A DNA stretch of 64,000 nucleotides from Sorangium cellulosum. GTDB taxonomy: Bacteria > Myxococcota_A > Polyangia > Polyangiales > Polyangiaceae. A program made the position numbers and the translations under genes. Under the pieces are notes generated by a model. The model was not told the origin of the DNA, did no database searches, and saw nothing but the letters and a program-made list of their open reading frames with translations. Of the stretch, positions 24,998-34,192 are shown piece after piece; the first letter of the stretch is position 1; the number at the start of each line of letters is the position of its first letter. Where the stretch lies: NCBI RefSeq assembly GCF_004135735.1, contig NZ_CP012670.1, forward strand, positions 10,115,501 through 10,179,500. Direction: 5' to 3'.

Positions 24998-27051
24998 AAT
25001 CACTTCGCGATCACTTCTTGCGGCTCGACGCCCGCTCGCTCGGGCTGTTCCGCATCTCCTTCGCGCTGGTCCTGATCGCCGACCTCTTCACGCGGTGGCG
25101 GTGGGTGCGGGACTTCTACTCGAACGAAGGCGTCCTGCCGAACCACAACCACCTCTTCAACCTCCGCGACAAGGAGCAGGTCTTCAGCCTGTTTCACGCC
25201 TTCTCGACGGTGGGAGAGGCCCACTTCGCCTTCTCGCTCACGCTGGTCGTCTACGTCCTGTTCCTGATCGGCTACCGGACGCGCGTCTTCCACGTCCTCT
25301 CGGTCGTCCTCCTCGTGAGCCTGACGTCGAGGAACATCCTGCTCGAGAACGCCGGCAACTACGCGGCCATAGCGCTCCTCGCGCTCACCGCCTTCCTGCC
25401 CTGCGGGAGCCGCTTCTCGCTCGACAGCCTCCGCGCCTCCATGGCGCTCCGGGACGAGCAGCGCGACACGGAGCTCAACGACAGCTCGACGACCCCGGAG
25501 GCCGAGGTGCAGGCCGGGCGCCTGCCCGGCTGGTCGCCGACCTCGCTCGCGGCGCTCGCGGTGCTGCTGCAGCTCGGCCTCATCTACCTCTGCTCGGCGC
25601 TCCAGCAGCGCGGCGACGCGTGGCGCGACGGGACGGCGTTCTACTACGCGCTGCACGTCGACCGGTGGGCGAGCGACGCGGGCGCGTGGCTCCGCGGGGC
25701 GCTGCCGCTCGGCACCCTGACCGGGCTCACGTACGGGTTCCGGGCGATGGAGCTCGCGATCCCGGCGCTCCTCTTCGTCCCCGCGCTCTTCCGCTTCACG
25801 CGCGGGATCGCCGCCGCGCTGATGCTCCTGCACGGGCTCCTCCTGGGGCTCCTCTTCGACTTCGGGCTCTTCGGCTGGGCGCTCGTGGCCGCGGCGCCGC
25901 TCGTGCTGCCCGCCGAGCTCTGGGACGCCTACGAGCGCTCCTGGAACGAGCGGCGGGCCCGCACGATCGTCTACGACGCGGATTGCGGCCTGTGCCTCAC
26001 GATCTGCCGCCTGCTCAAGCGGCTCGATCTGCGCGGGCACCTGGCGTTCCAGGGCAACACGGCGCTCGACGAGCTCCTCGTCCGCAACCAGACCGGCGCG
26101 ACGGAGCGCCTCCCGATGCCGAAGGAGGTCACGGCCGAGCTCGTGGACCGGACGGTGCTCGCGGTCGACCGCAACGGGCGGGTGTTCCTGCGCGGCGCGG
26201 CCGTCACCGAGGCGCTGCTGGCGCTGCCGTTCGGCTGGCTCGCGTGGCCGCTCAAGCTGCCCGGCGTCTCCCACCTCCTCGACGCGGCGTACGAGCTGGT
26301 CGCGACGCGACGGCACCGGATCAGCGCGCTGCTCGGCAAGCAGGCGTGCGGCATCCCGCTGCCCGACGAGGCCCACGCGGACGGGAGCGGCGCGGAGGAC
26401 GACGCGCCCGCCGGGCCGGCGCCGGCGGCGCGGACGGCGCGCGCTGTCGCGGGATCGCTGCGCGAGGCGGCGGTGCTGGTCGTGCTCGCGGCGATGATCG
26501 CGCAGACGGCGAAGGAGAACCCGCTGCCCGGCGCGGCGGCGATCCCGCAGGGCAAGGTGCTCGCGGCCGTGGCGTCGTGGCCGCGCATGCTGGCGCGGTG
26601 GGACGTCCTCGCGCCCGAGCCGCCGCGGAGCAACGGGATGGTGGTGATCGACGGCCAGACGCGCGCGTCGAAGCCGATCGATCCGCTCACGGGCGAGGAG
26701 CCGGGGCTCGACCCTGCCGGGCACCCCGCCGCGGGGCTCGGCCAGCTCTGGACCGATTACCTCGATCGCATCCGGCGCCCGGCGTGGTCCGGGTTCCAGC
26801 GGGCGTTCCGGGACTACCTCGCGAAGGGCGGGCCGCTCTCGGAGGGCGGGAAGCGCGACCATGCGCTGTCGGGCTTCGACGTGTACTGGATCGCCGCGCC
26901 GATCCCCGCGCCCGGCGGGCCGCCGCCCGGGTCAGACGCCATCGAGCGGGAGAAGGTGATGTCGCACTCGCGGGGGGGCACGAAGCGGCTCGACGCCGGG
27001 CCGGGATCGTCGCCCCGCCCGGTCCTCCGGCGACATCAACCGCTGAACTGA
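24994..27051 (+). CDS. HTTM membrane protein fused to DCC thiol-oxidoreductase domain
   Basis: 685 residues from GTG 24994. The N-terminal ~310 residues form the HTTM domain (distant relative of vitamin-K gamma-carboxylase): SLGLFRISFALVLIADLFTR, FYSNEGVLPNHNHLFNLRD, LENAGNYAAIALLALTAFLP, with about eight TM helices. Next is a DCC1-like thioredoxin-fold domain, IVYDADCGLCLTICRLLKRL, with an intact CxxC. Another TM helix (AAVLVVLAAMIAQTAKENP) is followed by a C-terminal region with WPRMLARWDVLAPEPPRSNG and SGFDVYWIAAPIP. The fusion suggests redox chemistry at a membrane-bound substrate; the substrate is unknown. It is coupled to kynA upstream and to its own paralogue 9 bases downstream. Confidence 0.88.
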
Positions 27052-27060
27052 GGCGCTCGC

Positions 27061-29142
27061 ATGGCTGAGCGGGAGAGGGATCCGGGCGCCGCGGACACCG
27101 CCGCGCCGCCCGGAAAGGGCGCGCCGCCGCCGGCCGAGGCCGCTGCGCCGGCGCCGCGGGCCGGGGGGCGCCTCCGGCGCGCGGGGCGCTGGATCCGGGA
27201 GCGTTACTGCACCATCGACGTCCGCACGCTCGGCCTCTTCCGGCTGGTGCTCGGCGCGCTCCTCGTGGGCGACTGCCTGCGCCACTGGGCCGAGGCGAGC
27301 TGGATCTACAGCAACGACGGGGTGCTCACCAACCACTTTCACCTCTTCCGCCCGAGCAGCGGATACAACTTCAGCCTGTATCACGCGTTCTCGTCGACCG
27401 CCGAGGTCCACGTCGCGTTCGCGCTCTCGCTGCTCTGCTTCTTCTGCTTCTTCATCGGCTGGCACACGCGGCTGTTCTCGATCCTCTCCTTCCTCCTCGT
27501 GACGAGCCGGGACAACCGGATCGTCATGATCGAGAACGGCGGCTATGTCGTCGTGAACCTCATCACCTGCTGGGCCATGTTCATGCCGACCGGCAGGCGC
27601 TTCTCGGTCGACGCGCTGCTCCGCTCCTTCCGCGAGCGGCGGGAGCGGACGGCCGCCGATCTCGCGGACCGGAGCCGCCCCGCGTGGGCCGAGCGCCCGT
27701 ATGTCTCCGGGATCGTGCTGCTCGCGATCCTGAACCTGGCGACCATCTATTACTTCAACGTCGTCAACAAATCGGGCCAGATCTGGCGGCGCGGCGAGAC
27801 GGTGCATTACGTGCTGCACCTCGATCGCATGGTGACGGGGATCGCGGTCTTCGCGCGGGAGCTGCTCCCGTTCTGGGCGACGAAGGGGATCGCCTGGGCG
27901 GTCCTCGTCCTCGAGGCGCTGCTCGTGACGTGGATCCTCTCGCCGTACGGCCGCCGCCTCACGCGCCCGCTCGCCATGGCGGGGATGTGGGCCTTGCACG
28001 GCTCGTTCGGCGTGATGATGCGGCTCGGGCCGTTCTCGTGGTTCATGATCGCCTGGTCGTTCCTGCTGCCGACGTCGCAGCACTGGGACGCGCTCGAGCG
28101 GTGGTATCGCCGCCGCGCGGCGCCCCGGGTCGTCGTCTATGACGGCGGGTCGCCGCTCGCCTTTGCCTTGATGCGGCTGCTCGTCCGGCTCGACCGGCTC
28201 GAGCTGCTCCGGTTCGAGGAGGCGCGGCCGGCGCCCGCCGCGGAGCTCGCGGCGGCCGGGGGCGAGGCGCGCCGGCCGGAGCTCTTCGAGGCGCGCGATC
28301 CGCGGGACGGCCGCGTGTTCCAGGGCGCCGCGGCGCTGCGGGAGATCCTGCGAGCGCTGCCCGGAGGGCGCTTCGCGCGGCCGGTCGTCTGGGCGCTGAC
28401 CCTCGGCGCGCCCGGGGCGCTGCTCGGGCTCGCGGCGCGGCGGCGCGACGAGATCGCCCGCTTCTTCGGGCTCGGGGCGCGGCCCTCGCGCAGGGCGCAG
28501 GCGCAGGCGGCGGCGAGCCCGTCGCCGCTCGCGGAGAAGGTCGCGCGCGGCGGGGTGATCGCGCGGGAGACCTTGATTGCGTATCTCGGGCTCTGCGCGG
28601 TGAGCCAGGCCATCAACGAGAACAAGAGTGTTCCGGCCTTTCTGAAGCACACCCAGCCGAAGATCGTGCAGGCGACGATCGTGTATCCGCGCCTGCTCCA
28701 GGGGTGGGGGATGTTCGCGCCGAACCCGATCACCGACGACGGGTCGATCAGCGTCGACGCGATCACCGTGGATGGGCGGCACGTCGATCCGTTCACGGGG
28801 CTGCCGCCGGACCTGGACCTGACCGACGCGCGGGGGCTCGGGCTCGGGCAGATTCAGCAGGACTATTTCAACCGGATCCGGCTCGACCGGAACAAGGTGT
28901 TCCGCAGGCCCGGCCTGCAGGACTACCTGCTCCGGTACCACGAGCGCACCGGGCGGCCGGAGGACGAGATCGTCGCGTTCGACGTCTACTGGGTGCGGGA
29001 TCAGTGCCCGAAGCCCGGGGAGCGCGCGCCGTACAAGAACGAGGCGATCCCGATCCTGTCGTACCGGAAGCCGGGGTACCGGCCGCGCCCGGGGCTGCCG
29101 CCGCTGCCGCCGGCGCTGAAGGAGCGGAGCGCGGGGAACTAG
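27061..29142 (+). CDS. HTTM membrane protein, paralogue with degenerate DCC domain
   Basis: 693 residues from ATG 27061. Same order of domains as the preceding gene: HTTM core (TLGLFRLVLGALLVGDCLRH, YSNDGVLTNHFHLFRPSSGY, LYHAFSSTAEVHVAFALSLL, IENGGYVVVNLITCWAMF), DCC-like domain, TM helix, and tail (YPRLLQGWGMFAPNPITDDG, FDVYWVRDQCPKPGER). Where the first paralogue has DADCGLC the DCC segment here reads VVYDGGSPLAFALMRLLVRL, so both active-site cysteines are gone. It probably works with, or regulates, the intact paralogue. A disordered Pro/Ala N-terminus of about 45 residues is extra. Confidence 0.88.
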   Translation: MAERERDPGAADTAAPPGKGAPPPAEAAAPAPRAGGRLRRAGRWIRERYCTIDVRTLGLFRLVLGALLVGDCLRHWAEASWIYSNDGVLTNHFHLFRPSSGYNFSLYHAFSSTAEVHVAFALSLLCFFCFFIGWHTRLFSILSFLLVTSRDNRIVMIENGGYVVVNLITCWAMFMPTGRRFSVDALLRSFRERRERTAADLADRSRPAWAERPYVSGIVLLAILNLATIYYFNVVNKSGQIWRRGETVHYVLHLDRMVTGIAVFARELLPFWATKGIAWAVLVLEALLVTWILSPYGRRLTRPLAMAGMWALHGSFGVMMRLGPFSWFMIAWSFLLPTSQHWDALERWYRRRAAPRVVVYDGGSPLAFALMRLLVRLDRLELLRFEEARPAPAAELAAAGGEARRPELFEARDPRDGRVFQGAAALREILRALPGGRFARPVVWALTLGAPGALLGLAARRRDEIARFFGLGARPSRRAQAQAAASPSPLAEKVARGGVIARETLIAYLGLCAVSQAINENKSVPAFLKHTQPKIVQATIVYPRLLQGWGMFAPNPITDDGSISVDAITVDGRHVDPFTGLPPDLDLTDARGLGLGQIQQDYFNRIRLDRNKVFRRPGLQDYLLRYHERTGRPEDEIVAFDVYWVRDQCPKPGERAPYKNEAIPILSYRKPGYRPRPGLPPLPPALKERSAGN

Positions 29143-29225
29143 GGCTGCGTCCTCCAGGGGCGTTCCAGGACTGAAGCCACGATCGGGGGGGGCGGCGGTC
29201 GGCCTGAAGGCCTCGCCGGTGGCCC

Positions 29226-29353
29226 GGCCCTGGGCGCGGGGGTGGCTCCGGGCATCGCCTCCGGGGCCGGCGCTCCGGCGGGCGCTCTATCGTTTGCCCG
29301 CCTGCGCTCTGGCCCCTCCGGCAATGCCCGGAGCCACCCCCGCGCCCAGGGCC
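29226..29353. repeat. Long palindromic element, copy C
   Basis: Outer arms 29226-29259 and 29320-29353 pair at 33 of 34 positions. The 60-base core (TCCGGGGCCGGCGCTCCGGC...CTGCGCTCTGGCCCCTCC) matches copy B and the reverse complement of copy A. It starts 83 bases after the stop of the HTTM gene, in the same orientation relative to that gene as A and B relative to theirs. Confidence 0.86.
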
Positions 29354-29751
29354 TACGCTGGTTCAAGGGAGACATTCCGCCCAACCAGGGACGGGGTCGG
29401 TCCATGAATTTGCCGTGGCGAACGCAGGCGCCCCAGGGATCCCGGAGCGTGTCGGCCGACGCCTCTCCGTTCCTGTCAGGAAGGGACGCCTCTGGCCCGT
29501 TGACGCATGGATTCGGAGAATTTTGGCGCGCTCGACGTAATGCATGTGGCGCGCGTGATGTAGGCCCTCGTGCCGCGCATCCCGGGCGCAACCGTGCGGC
29601 GATCTCTGATAAGAGAGGCGGTCGAGGGTGGGAGATCGCGCTGGCGAGCTCTCGATCCGGGGGCTTGACCCCGAGCCCGGGGAACGCCGAGCACCTCGCA
29701 GGCTGCACAGGGCGCCCTTGCTCCGCGGAAGACGCCCCGGGAGATCCAACC
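29354..29751. other. Leader region of the PEGA gene
   Basis: No gene supported; frames on both strands are shadow-like. The region holds the 28-base element at 29516 (listed separately), also found before the Cys-rich lipoprotein operon. It ends with a GGGAGA ribosome site before ATG 29752. Confidence 0.5.
29516..29543 (+). promoter_or_regulatory. 28-base conserved upstream element, copy 1
   Basis: The 28-base sequence starting GAGAATTTTGGCGC and ending CTCGACGTAATGC is identical to the one at 30868. It lies 209 bases before the PEGA-protein start. The AT-rich left half and spaced GACGTAAT right half would suit a promoter or operator, but the type is unknown. Confidence 0.5.
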
Positions 29752-30792
29752 ATGCGACGCTCGCCACGAAGCCTGATCACCGCGGTCCTGCTGCTGCACT
29801 CGTGTCCGGCCTCGGTGGCGGCGGAGCCGCTCCCGCGGCGCCCGCCGCCGACCGGACCCGAGCAGGAGATGCTCGACGAGGCGGAGCGGCTCGTGGACCA
29901 AGGGCGAATCGCGGACGCGCGCGACATCCACCTGACGCTGTGGCGGCTCACGAGGAGCGCCTCCGACGCGTTCCGCGTGGGGATGCTGTCGTTCCGGTTG
30001 CGCGAGTTCCCGATGGCGGCGGAGTTCCTCTCCATCTACTTCGACATGGTCGGCACCCCCGATGCGCCGAAGATCTGGGTCCCGCCGGGCTTCAAGGAGA
30101 GCTACGAGCTGGCGCGCGCCAACTTCGCCGAGGCGCGGCGGCACGTCGGGGCGATCGACGTGCGCGTGAGCGAGCCCGGCGCTGCCGTGCTCGTGGACGG
30201 GCGCCAGGTCGGCGTCTCCCCGCTCCCGCGCCCCGTGTACGTCGCTCCCGGCCAGCGCCGCGTGGGCGCGCAGCTCGCAGGGACGCAGGTCGAGGTGCCG
30301 GTCGCCATCGACGGGGGCGGCGACCGGACCGTGTGGCTCATGCTCCCGCCCGCCCGAGCGGACATCCCCGCGCCTCCCCCGGCGAGCAAGCCGGTCGATC
30401 GGCCCGGCGCGGGGCCGGCTCGGTCCGCGCGCGACCCGGCGCTCCGGTGGTGGACCGTGGGCGGGCTCGCGGCCACGTCGGTGGCGCTCGGCGTCGTCGG
30501 GGGCCTCTCGCTCGCAGAGGCCAACGACGCGGCCGGCGAGCGGGACGCCGCCTTCGTCCGGGCGCGCTGGGAGGTCTTCCGTTGCCGGCCGGGGCTCCCG
30601 GCCTGCGACGCCCATGCCGAGGCCGACGGGCGCGCGAGGACCTTCACGGCCCTGTCGGTGGGCGCCTTCGTCGGCGCCGGCCTCGCGGCCGGCGGGGCCG
30701 TGGCCGCGGGGTTCCTGCTCGCGCCGGAGACGACGGTCCGCGTGGGGGCCGTGGGGACCGCCCCCGGCGTGGCGTTGTCCTTCGCGTGGTAG
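29752..30792 (+). CDS. PEGA-domain membrane protein
   Basis: 346 residues from ATG 29752 with a GGGAGA ribosome site. Signal peptide AVLLLHSCPASVAA. A TPR-like part (residues ~30-110: QEMLDEAERLVDQGRIADAR, REFPMAAEFLSIYFDM) is followed by a PEGA domain (~125-190: GAIDVRVSEPGAAVLVDGRQ, VGVSPLPRPVYVAPGQRRVG). A Pro-rich linker leads to two C-terminal TM helices (~235-260 and ~300-325). PEGA domains are surface beta-sandwiches in large myxobacterial families. The likely role is envelope binding or assembly. It shares an upstream 28-base element with the next transcription unit. Confidence 0.85.
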   Translation: MRRSPRSLITAVLLLHSCPASVAAEPLPRRPPPTGPEQEMLDEAERLVDQGRIADARDIHLTLWRLTRSASDAFRVGMLSFRLREFPMAAEFLSIYFDMVGTPDAPKIWVPPGFKESYELARANFAEARRHVGAIDVRVSEPGAAVLVDGRQVGVSPLPRPVYVAPGQRRVGAQLAGTQVEVPVAIDGGGDRTVWLMLPPARADIPAPPPASKPVDRPGAGPARSARDPALRWWTVGGLAATSVALGVVGGLSLAEANDAAGERDAAFVRARWEVFRCRPGLPACDAHAEADGRARTFTALSVGAFVGAGLAAGGAVAAGFLLAPETTVRVGAVGTAPGVALSFAW

Positions 30793-30867
30793 CGCCCGAC
30801 CTCGCCCGGGCGTGCTACCGAGTGTGGCGCCAAGCTCATCTTTTTCTGGGTCAGGGCCCACATCGGA

Positions 30868-30895
30868 GAGAATTTTGGCGCGCTCGACGTAATGC
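30868..30895 (+). promoter_or_regulatory. 28-base conserved upstream element, copy 2
   Basis: Identical over 28 bases to 29516-29543 and, like it, preceded by ATCGGA or ATTCGG. It sits about 80 bases before the first Cys-rich lipoprotein start, a distance fitting a promoter. It could also mark co-regulation with the PEGA gene. Confidence 0.5.
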
Positions 30896-30973
30896 GATCT
30901 GCGCGCGTCTTTCGACACCTGAACTTCGAATCTCCCTGTCCTCTGCACGAAGACGCCTGGTATCGTGCCGCGC

Positions 30974-32041
30974 ATGTGGAAGCGGCGCCTGAGCGCCCCC
31001 TGCATGGTGCTCCTGGCAGGCGTCGTCTGGGCAGCCTGCAGCGGTGACGCTTATATCGATGTGGAGCAGGAGCCTCCGTGCGATTCGACGGCGGACTGCG
31101 GGTCCGAGCTGACCGGAGCGGAGTGCATCGACGGGCGTTGCCGGTGTCCGGAGCTCGGGGACGTGAGCTGCTGCGAGCCTGGCGCCAGGGAGGAGGAGGG
31201 GGATCGCTGCGAGCGCGCGTGTCGACCCGTCCGCGAATGCGTCGCTGCTCCCTGCGAGGCGGCCCGGGACTGCCCAGGGCCCGTGGACCCGCGGTGCGGC
31301 CAGGCCCTGTGCGTCGCCGGCGTCTGCAGGTTGGCCCTGCGCGAGCAGCTCGAGCACCAGCGCGCTGGCGACTGTCGTGTCGTCAAGTGCGACGATGCCG
31401 GGGCGGCTCGGGTCGAGCATTCAGGGAGCGACGTCTTCAACGACGGCAACGAGTGCACGATCGACCGCTGCGCCCACGGAACCAGCGTGCACCTGCCTCA
31501 CCCGACCGGGCCATCGCCGGAGACGTCGGGATATTGCAAGGACGGTAAGTGGGTTGGTTGTCTCCGGGACGAGGACTGTGGAAACCCCTCCTATGCCTGC
31601 TCCACGTCCGGCAGGTGCGTCCACGAATGGTGCGAAAACGGCATCCTGGACGTCTCCTCCGGAGAGACGGCGCTCGACTGCGGCGGCCCCTGCGATCCCT
31701 GCGAGTCCGGACAGCCGTGCGACAGCGACGACGATTGCGTCGAGCAGATCTGCGCCGAGGACGGGACGTGCGCGCACGCGCGCTGCGGCGATCGGGTGCT
31801 CAACGGCGCGGAGACGGACGTGGATTGTGGCGCCCCATCGTGCCCCGCCTGCGATTCAGGACAGAAGTGCGGCTCACACGAGTCATGCCAGAGCGGCGTG
31901 TGCATGGACGGCGTGTGCCGCGACGCGACGTGTAGCGATGGAGTGATGAACGGCGACGAGGCCGCTCGCGATTGCGGCGGCTCCTGCGCCGTGTGCCCGC
32001 TGTACGTCGACCGCCCAGACATCGGACACGAGGGATCATGA
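30974..32041 (+). CDS. Cys-rich lipoprotein, paralogue 1
   Basis: 355 residues from ATG 30974 (GTG 30965 possible). Lipobox VLLAGVVWAAC. The mature protein is full of cysteines in a repeated pattern: CENGILDVSSGETALDCGGP, CGDRVLNGAETDVDCGAP and CSDGVMNGDEAARDCGGSC. These repeats (NGxEtDvDCGG-C-pxC) resemble the disulfide-rich modules of secreted myxobacterial proteins. The N-terminal half has DCGSELTGAECIDGRCRCPE and CGQALCVAGVCRLAL. Likely an outer-membrane surface protein. Its stop overlaps the start of paralogue 2 (ATGA at 32038). Confidence 0.82.
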   Translation: MWKRRLSAPCMVLLAGVVWAACSGDAYIDVEQEPPCDSTADCGSELTGAECIDGRCRCPELGDVSCCEPGAREEEGDRCERACRPVRECVAAPCEAARDCPGPVDPRCGQALCVAGVCRLALREQLEHQRAGDCRVVKCDDAGAARVEHSGSDVFNDGNECTIDRCAHGTSVHLPHPTGPSPETSGYCKDGKWVGCLRDEDCGNPSYACSTSGRCVHEWCENGILDVSSGETALDCGGPCDPCESGQPCDSDDDCVEQICAEDGTCAHARCGDRVLNGAETDVDCGAPSCPACDSGQKCGSHESCQSGVCMDGVCRDATCSDGVMNGDEAARDCGGSCAVCPLYVDRPDIGHEGS

Positions 32042-32898
32042 ACACACAGAGAAGCTTCGCCGCGGCGCTCGCGGCGCTCACCATCGCGTCGTCCTGGCTC
32101 GCTTGCTCGGACCCTCCGCCGCTTCCGTACATTCCGCCGCCGGAGTGCAGAGGCACGGTGGAGTGTGAGTTGCCTTATAATGTGGACCCGAGGTGCGGGG
32201 AGGTGGCCTGCATCGACGGCGCCTGCGTACTCGAGCTGTACGAGACATCGAGGAGCCAGTATCGAGGCGACTGTGAGATCACGCGCTGCCATGACGGGCA
32301 ACGCGTCGCCGAGCGTGACCCGGACGACGTGTGGGACGATGGCAACCCGTGCACCGAGGACGTCTGCGACCCGACCGGGCCCGTCAACAAGTATGTTAGA
32401 CCTTCCCCTGCGCCCTCCGGCTCCGGATTCTGCAATGGCAGCGGACAGGAGGTCACATGCCTGTACGACGTGGACTGCGAAGATCCGACGCGGTTCTGCT
32501 CCCTCCTCGGGAACTGTATCCCCCTCGAGTGCAAGAACGGCATGCTCGATCCTGATTACGGGGAGACCTACATGGACTGCGGCGGTCATTGCGATCCGTG
32601 CAGGATAACGCGGCCGTGCAATAGCAAGTATGACTGCCTCACGGGCGTGTGCGGGCCAGATGGGACCTGCTCCGTCGACCGTTGTCTTGATCGCGTTCAA
32701 AACGGTAACGAGACCGACGTGGATTGTGGATTTGGTTGCTACCCCTGCGCGGATGGATATAAGTGTCGGGCCAATGAGAACTGCGAGAGTGGTATTTGCT
32801 TCGCCGGCACGTGTCAGCCGCGCACGTGCAGCGACGGCCGGCGGAACGGGGAAGAGGAAGACGCCGACTGCGGCGGGGACTGCCCCCCCTGCAGGTGA
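32038..32898 (+). CDS. Cys-rich lipoprotein, paralogue 2
   Basis: 286 residues from ATG 32038. Lipobox ASSWLAC. The same module order as paralogue 1: CGEVACIDGACVLELYE, then DDGNPCTEDVCDPTGP, then three repeats, CKNGMLDPDYGETYMDCGGH, CLDRVQNGNETDVDCGFGC and CSDGRRNGEEEDADCGGDC. All cysteines alternate regularly and should form disulfides after export. It is somewhat lower in GC than its neighbours (for example TATAATGTGG near 32176). Translationally coupled to paralogue 1, and 43 bases ahead of a third lipoprotein gene. Confidence 0.83.
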   Translation: MNTQRSFAAALAALTIASSWLACSDPPPLPYIPPPECRGTVECELPYNVDPRCGEVACIDGACVLELYETSRSQYRGDCEITRCHDGQRVAERDPDDVWDDGNPCTEDVCDPTGPVNKYVRPSPAPSGSGFCNGSGQEVTCLYDVDCEDPTRFCSLLGNCIPLECKNGMLDPDYGETYMDCGGHCDPCRITRPCNSKYDCLTGVCGPDGTCSVDRCLDRVQNGNETDVDCGFGCYPCADGYKCRANENCESGICFAGTCQPRTCSDGRRNGEEEDADCGGDCPPCR

Positions 32899-32941
32899 CG
32901 GGCGCTCGCCGGCGGCGAAGAAGATAGGAGAGGAGGAGCTC

Positions 32942-33736
32942 ATGCGCAACATCGGGAGAGCGGCCGCGATCGCCGCTCTGGGCCTCTCGGGGGCGGCGTG
33001 CTCACCGGACGAGTATCGGCCCCTCGCGGAGGACGAGGTGGTCACCATCGCCGTCCACGGGTACAGCGCGCCGTTCGTCCGCGATGGTGTCGAGTACCGG
33101 GGCGACGCGGAGGCTTATGTCCGGAAGACGGACCCCAGCAACGCGTTCGGCGTTCGGGAGATCGGCGACGGGGAGTACCTCCCCGACACGTTCGTCGTGC
33201 GCAGCGGCCAGGAGGAGGTGGAGCTCCGTTGCTATTTCTGGCACGACAGCTATCCGGAGGACGACCTCATCGCCGCCATGTGCCGCGGCTACCTCAGCCG
33301 GGCCGAGCCCGGCCAGGCGATCCAGGTCCGGTTCAACGACTTCGACGGATTCGAGGTCGTGATGCCCGAGCTCCCGGAGCTCACCACGCCCGAGGAGGAC
33401 AGCGAGTTCAGCCTCAGCTCGGGCGAGGATCTGGTGCTGTCGTGGGAGCCGCTGGGCACCGACGACCGGATGGGCTGGTCTCTCGGACCTGTCAGCTTCG
33501 ACGATCCGGGGCCTTGCGTGGATGACGTCTCCTGGGATCGTTCGGATGGCTTCACGGAGGACACCGGCTCGTTCATCGTTCCCAAAGAGTCGTACCCCAC
33601 GGGTCTTCCCGCCGAGGGGTGCCAGGCCTTGCTTCGGTTCGACCGCGGCCGCCTCGGGACCACGGACCCTGCCATCCAGAGGGGCTCGATCCTCGCCCGC
33701 CAGCAATACAAGGTGCGGATCACGCTGAAGCCCTAG
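32942..33736 (+). CDS. Lipoprotein of unknown function, end of the operon
   Basis: 264 residues from ATG 32942 with GGAGGAG 5 bases upstream. Lipobox GLSGAAC. The mature part has VVTIAVHGYSAPFVRDGVEY, GEYLPDTFVVRSGQEEVELR, AIQVRFNDFDGFEVVMPELP and DLVLSWEPLGTDDRMGW; it is acidic and probably a beta-sandwich. The block ...SLSSGEDLVLSWEP resembles domains that follow a fibronectin-like pattern in extracellular myxobacterial proteins. No family named. It ends just before a strong hairpin, fitting the end of a transcript. Confidence 0.75.
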   Translation: MRNIGRAAAIAALGLSGAACSPDEYRPLAEDEVVTIAVHGYSAPFVRDGVEYRGDAEAYVRKTDPSNAFGVREIGDGEYLPDTFVVRSGQEEVELRCYFWHDSYPEDDLIAAMCRGYLSRAEPGQAIQVRFNDFDGFEVVMPELPELTTPEEDSEFSLSSGEDLVLSWEPLGTDDRMGWSLGPVSFDDPGPCVDDVSWDRSDGFTEDTGSFIVPKESYPTGLPAEGCQALLRFDRGRLGTTDPAIQRGSILARQQYKVRITLKP

Positions 33737-33767
33737 GGCGCCGATCCCGTTGAACGAGCGAGAGCTC

Positions 33768-33834
33768 AACCGCCAAGACACCAAGGACGCCAAGAAGTGA
33801 TCCTCTCCTTGGCGTCCTTGGTGTCTCGGCGGTT
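33768..33834 (+). terminator. Strong intergenic hairpin
   Basis: Arms 33768-33794 and 33808-33834 pair at 26 of 27 positions with a 13-base loop. The arm contains ACACCAAGGACGCCAAG. It lies 32 bases after the lipoprotein stop and has no U tract. The CCAAGACACCAAGGACGCCAAG type of hairpin is a recurrent intergenic repeat in many bacteria. Confidence 0.72.
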
Positions 33835-33911
33835 CGAGTCTCTGCACTTCTCAGTGGTTTCAACCCGTTGGTCGCCCTGGGTCTGCGTCCCCCGAGGTCG
33901 TCGCGGGGAAG

Positions 33912-33964
33912 GGGGGCTGCGCTCCGGCGGGCCACGAACGGGGCCCACCGGAGCGCAGGCCCCG
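33912..33964. repeat. Palindromic element, copy D (core only)
   Basis: The core GGGGCTGCGCTCCGGCGGGC then CACGAACGGGGCCCACC...GCAGGCCCC matches copy A read in the + direction. Unlike A-C, the flanks do not extend the palindrome. Relative to its upstream gene it is in the opposite orientation to A, B and C. Confidence 0.7.
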
Positions 33965-34192
33965 CCCCACGCTCGTGGTCACGCCCACCTCTCGGCCTGA
34001 ACGCCGTGTTGCACGGACAGAGATCACGACGCCGACGACGGCAAGCGGCGCCGGGCGAGCGTGGGCCACATTTCATGACGGTTTGCATGTCCACGCCATG
34101 CCCGCCCCCCCTTGCGGTCATCTCGGTTTCCAATAATGCGTCCTTGACAGATCGTTCCTCGATGCGTTGTCATCCGCGCTCGGGGGTCGAGA

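Larger units (their letters stand above)
33737..34192. other. Intergenic region with hairpin and palindrome
   Basis: Holds the strong hairpin at 33768 and palindromic element D at 33912. From 33970 to 34192 nothing gene-like is seen. A slightly AT-richer patch at 34125-34160 (TTTCCAATAATGCG) could hold the promoter of the solute-binding protein gene. Confidence 0.45.
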
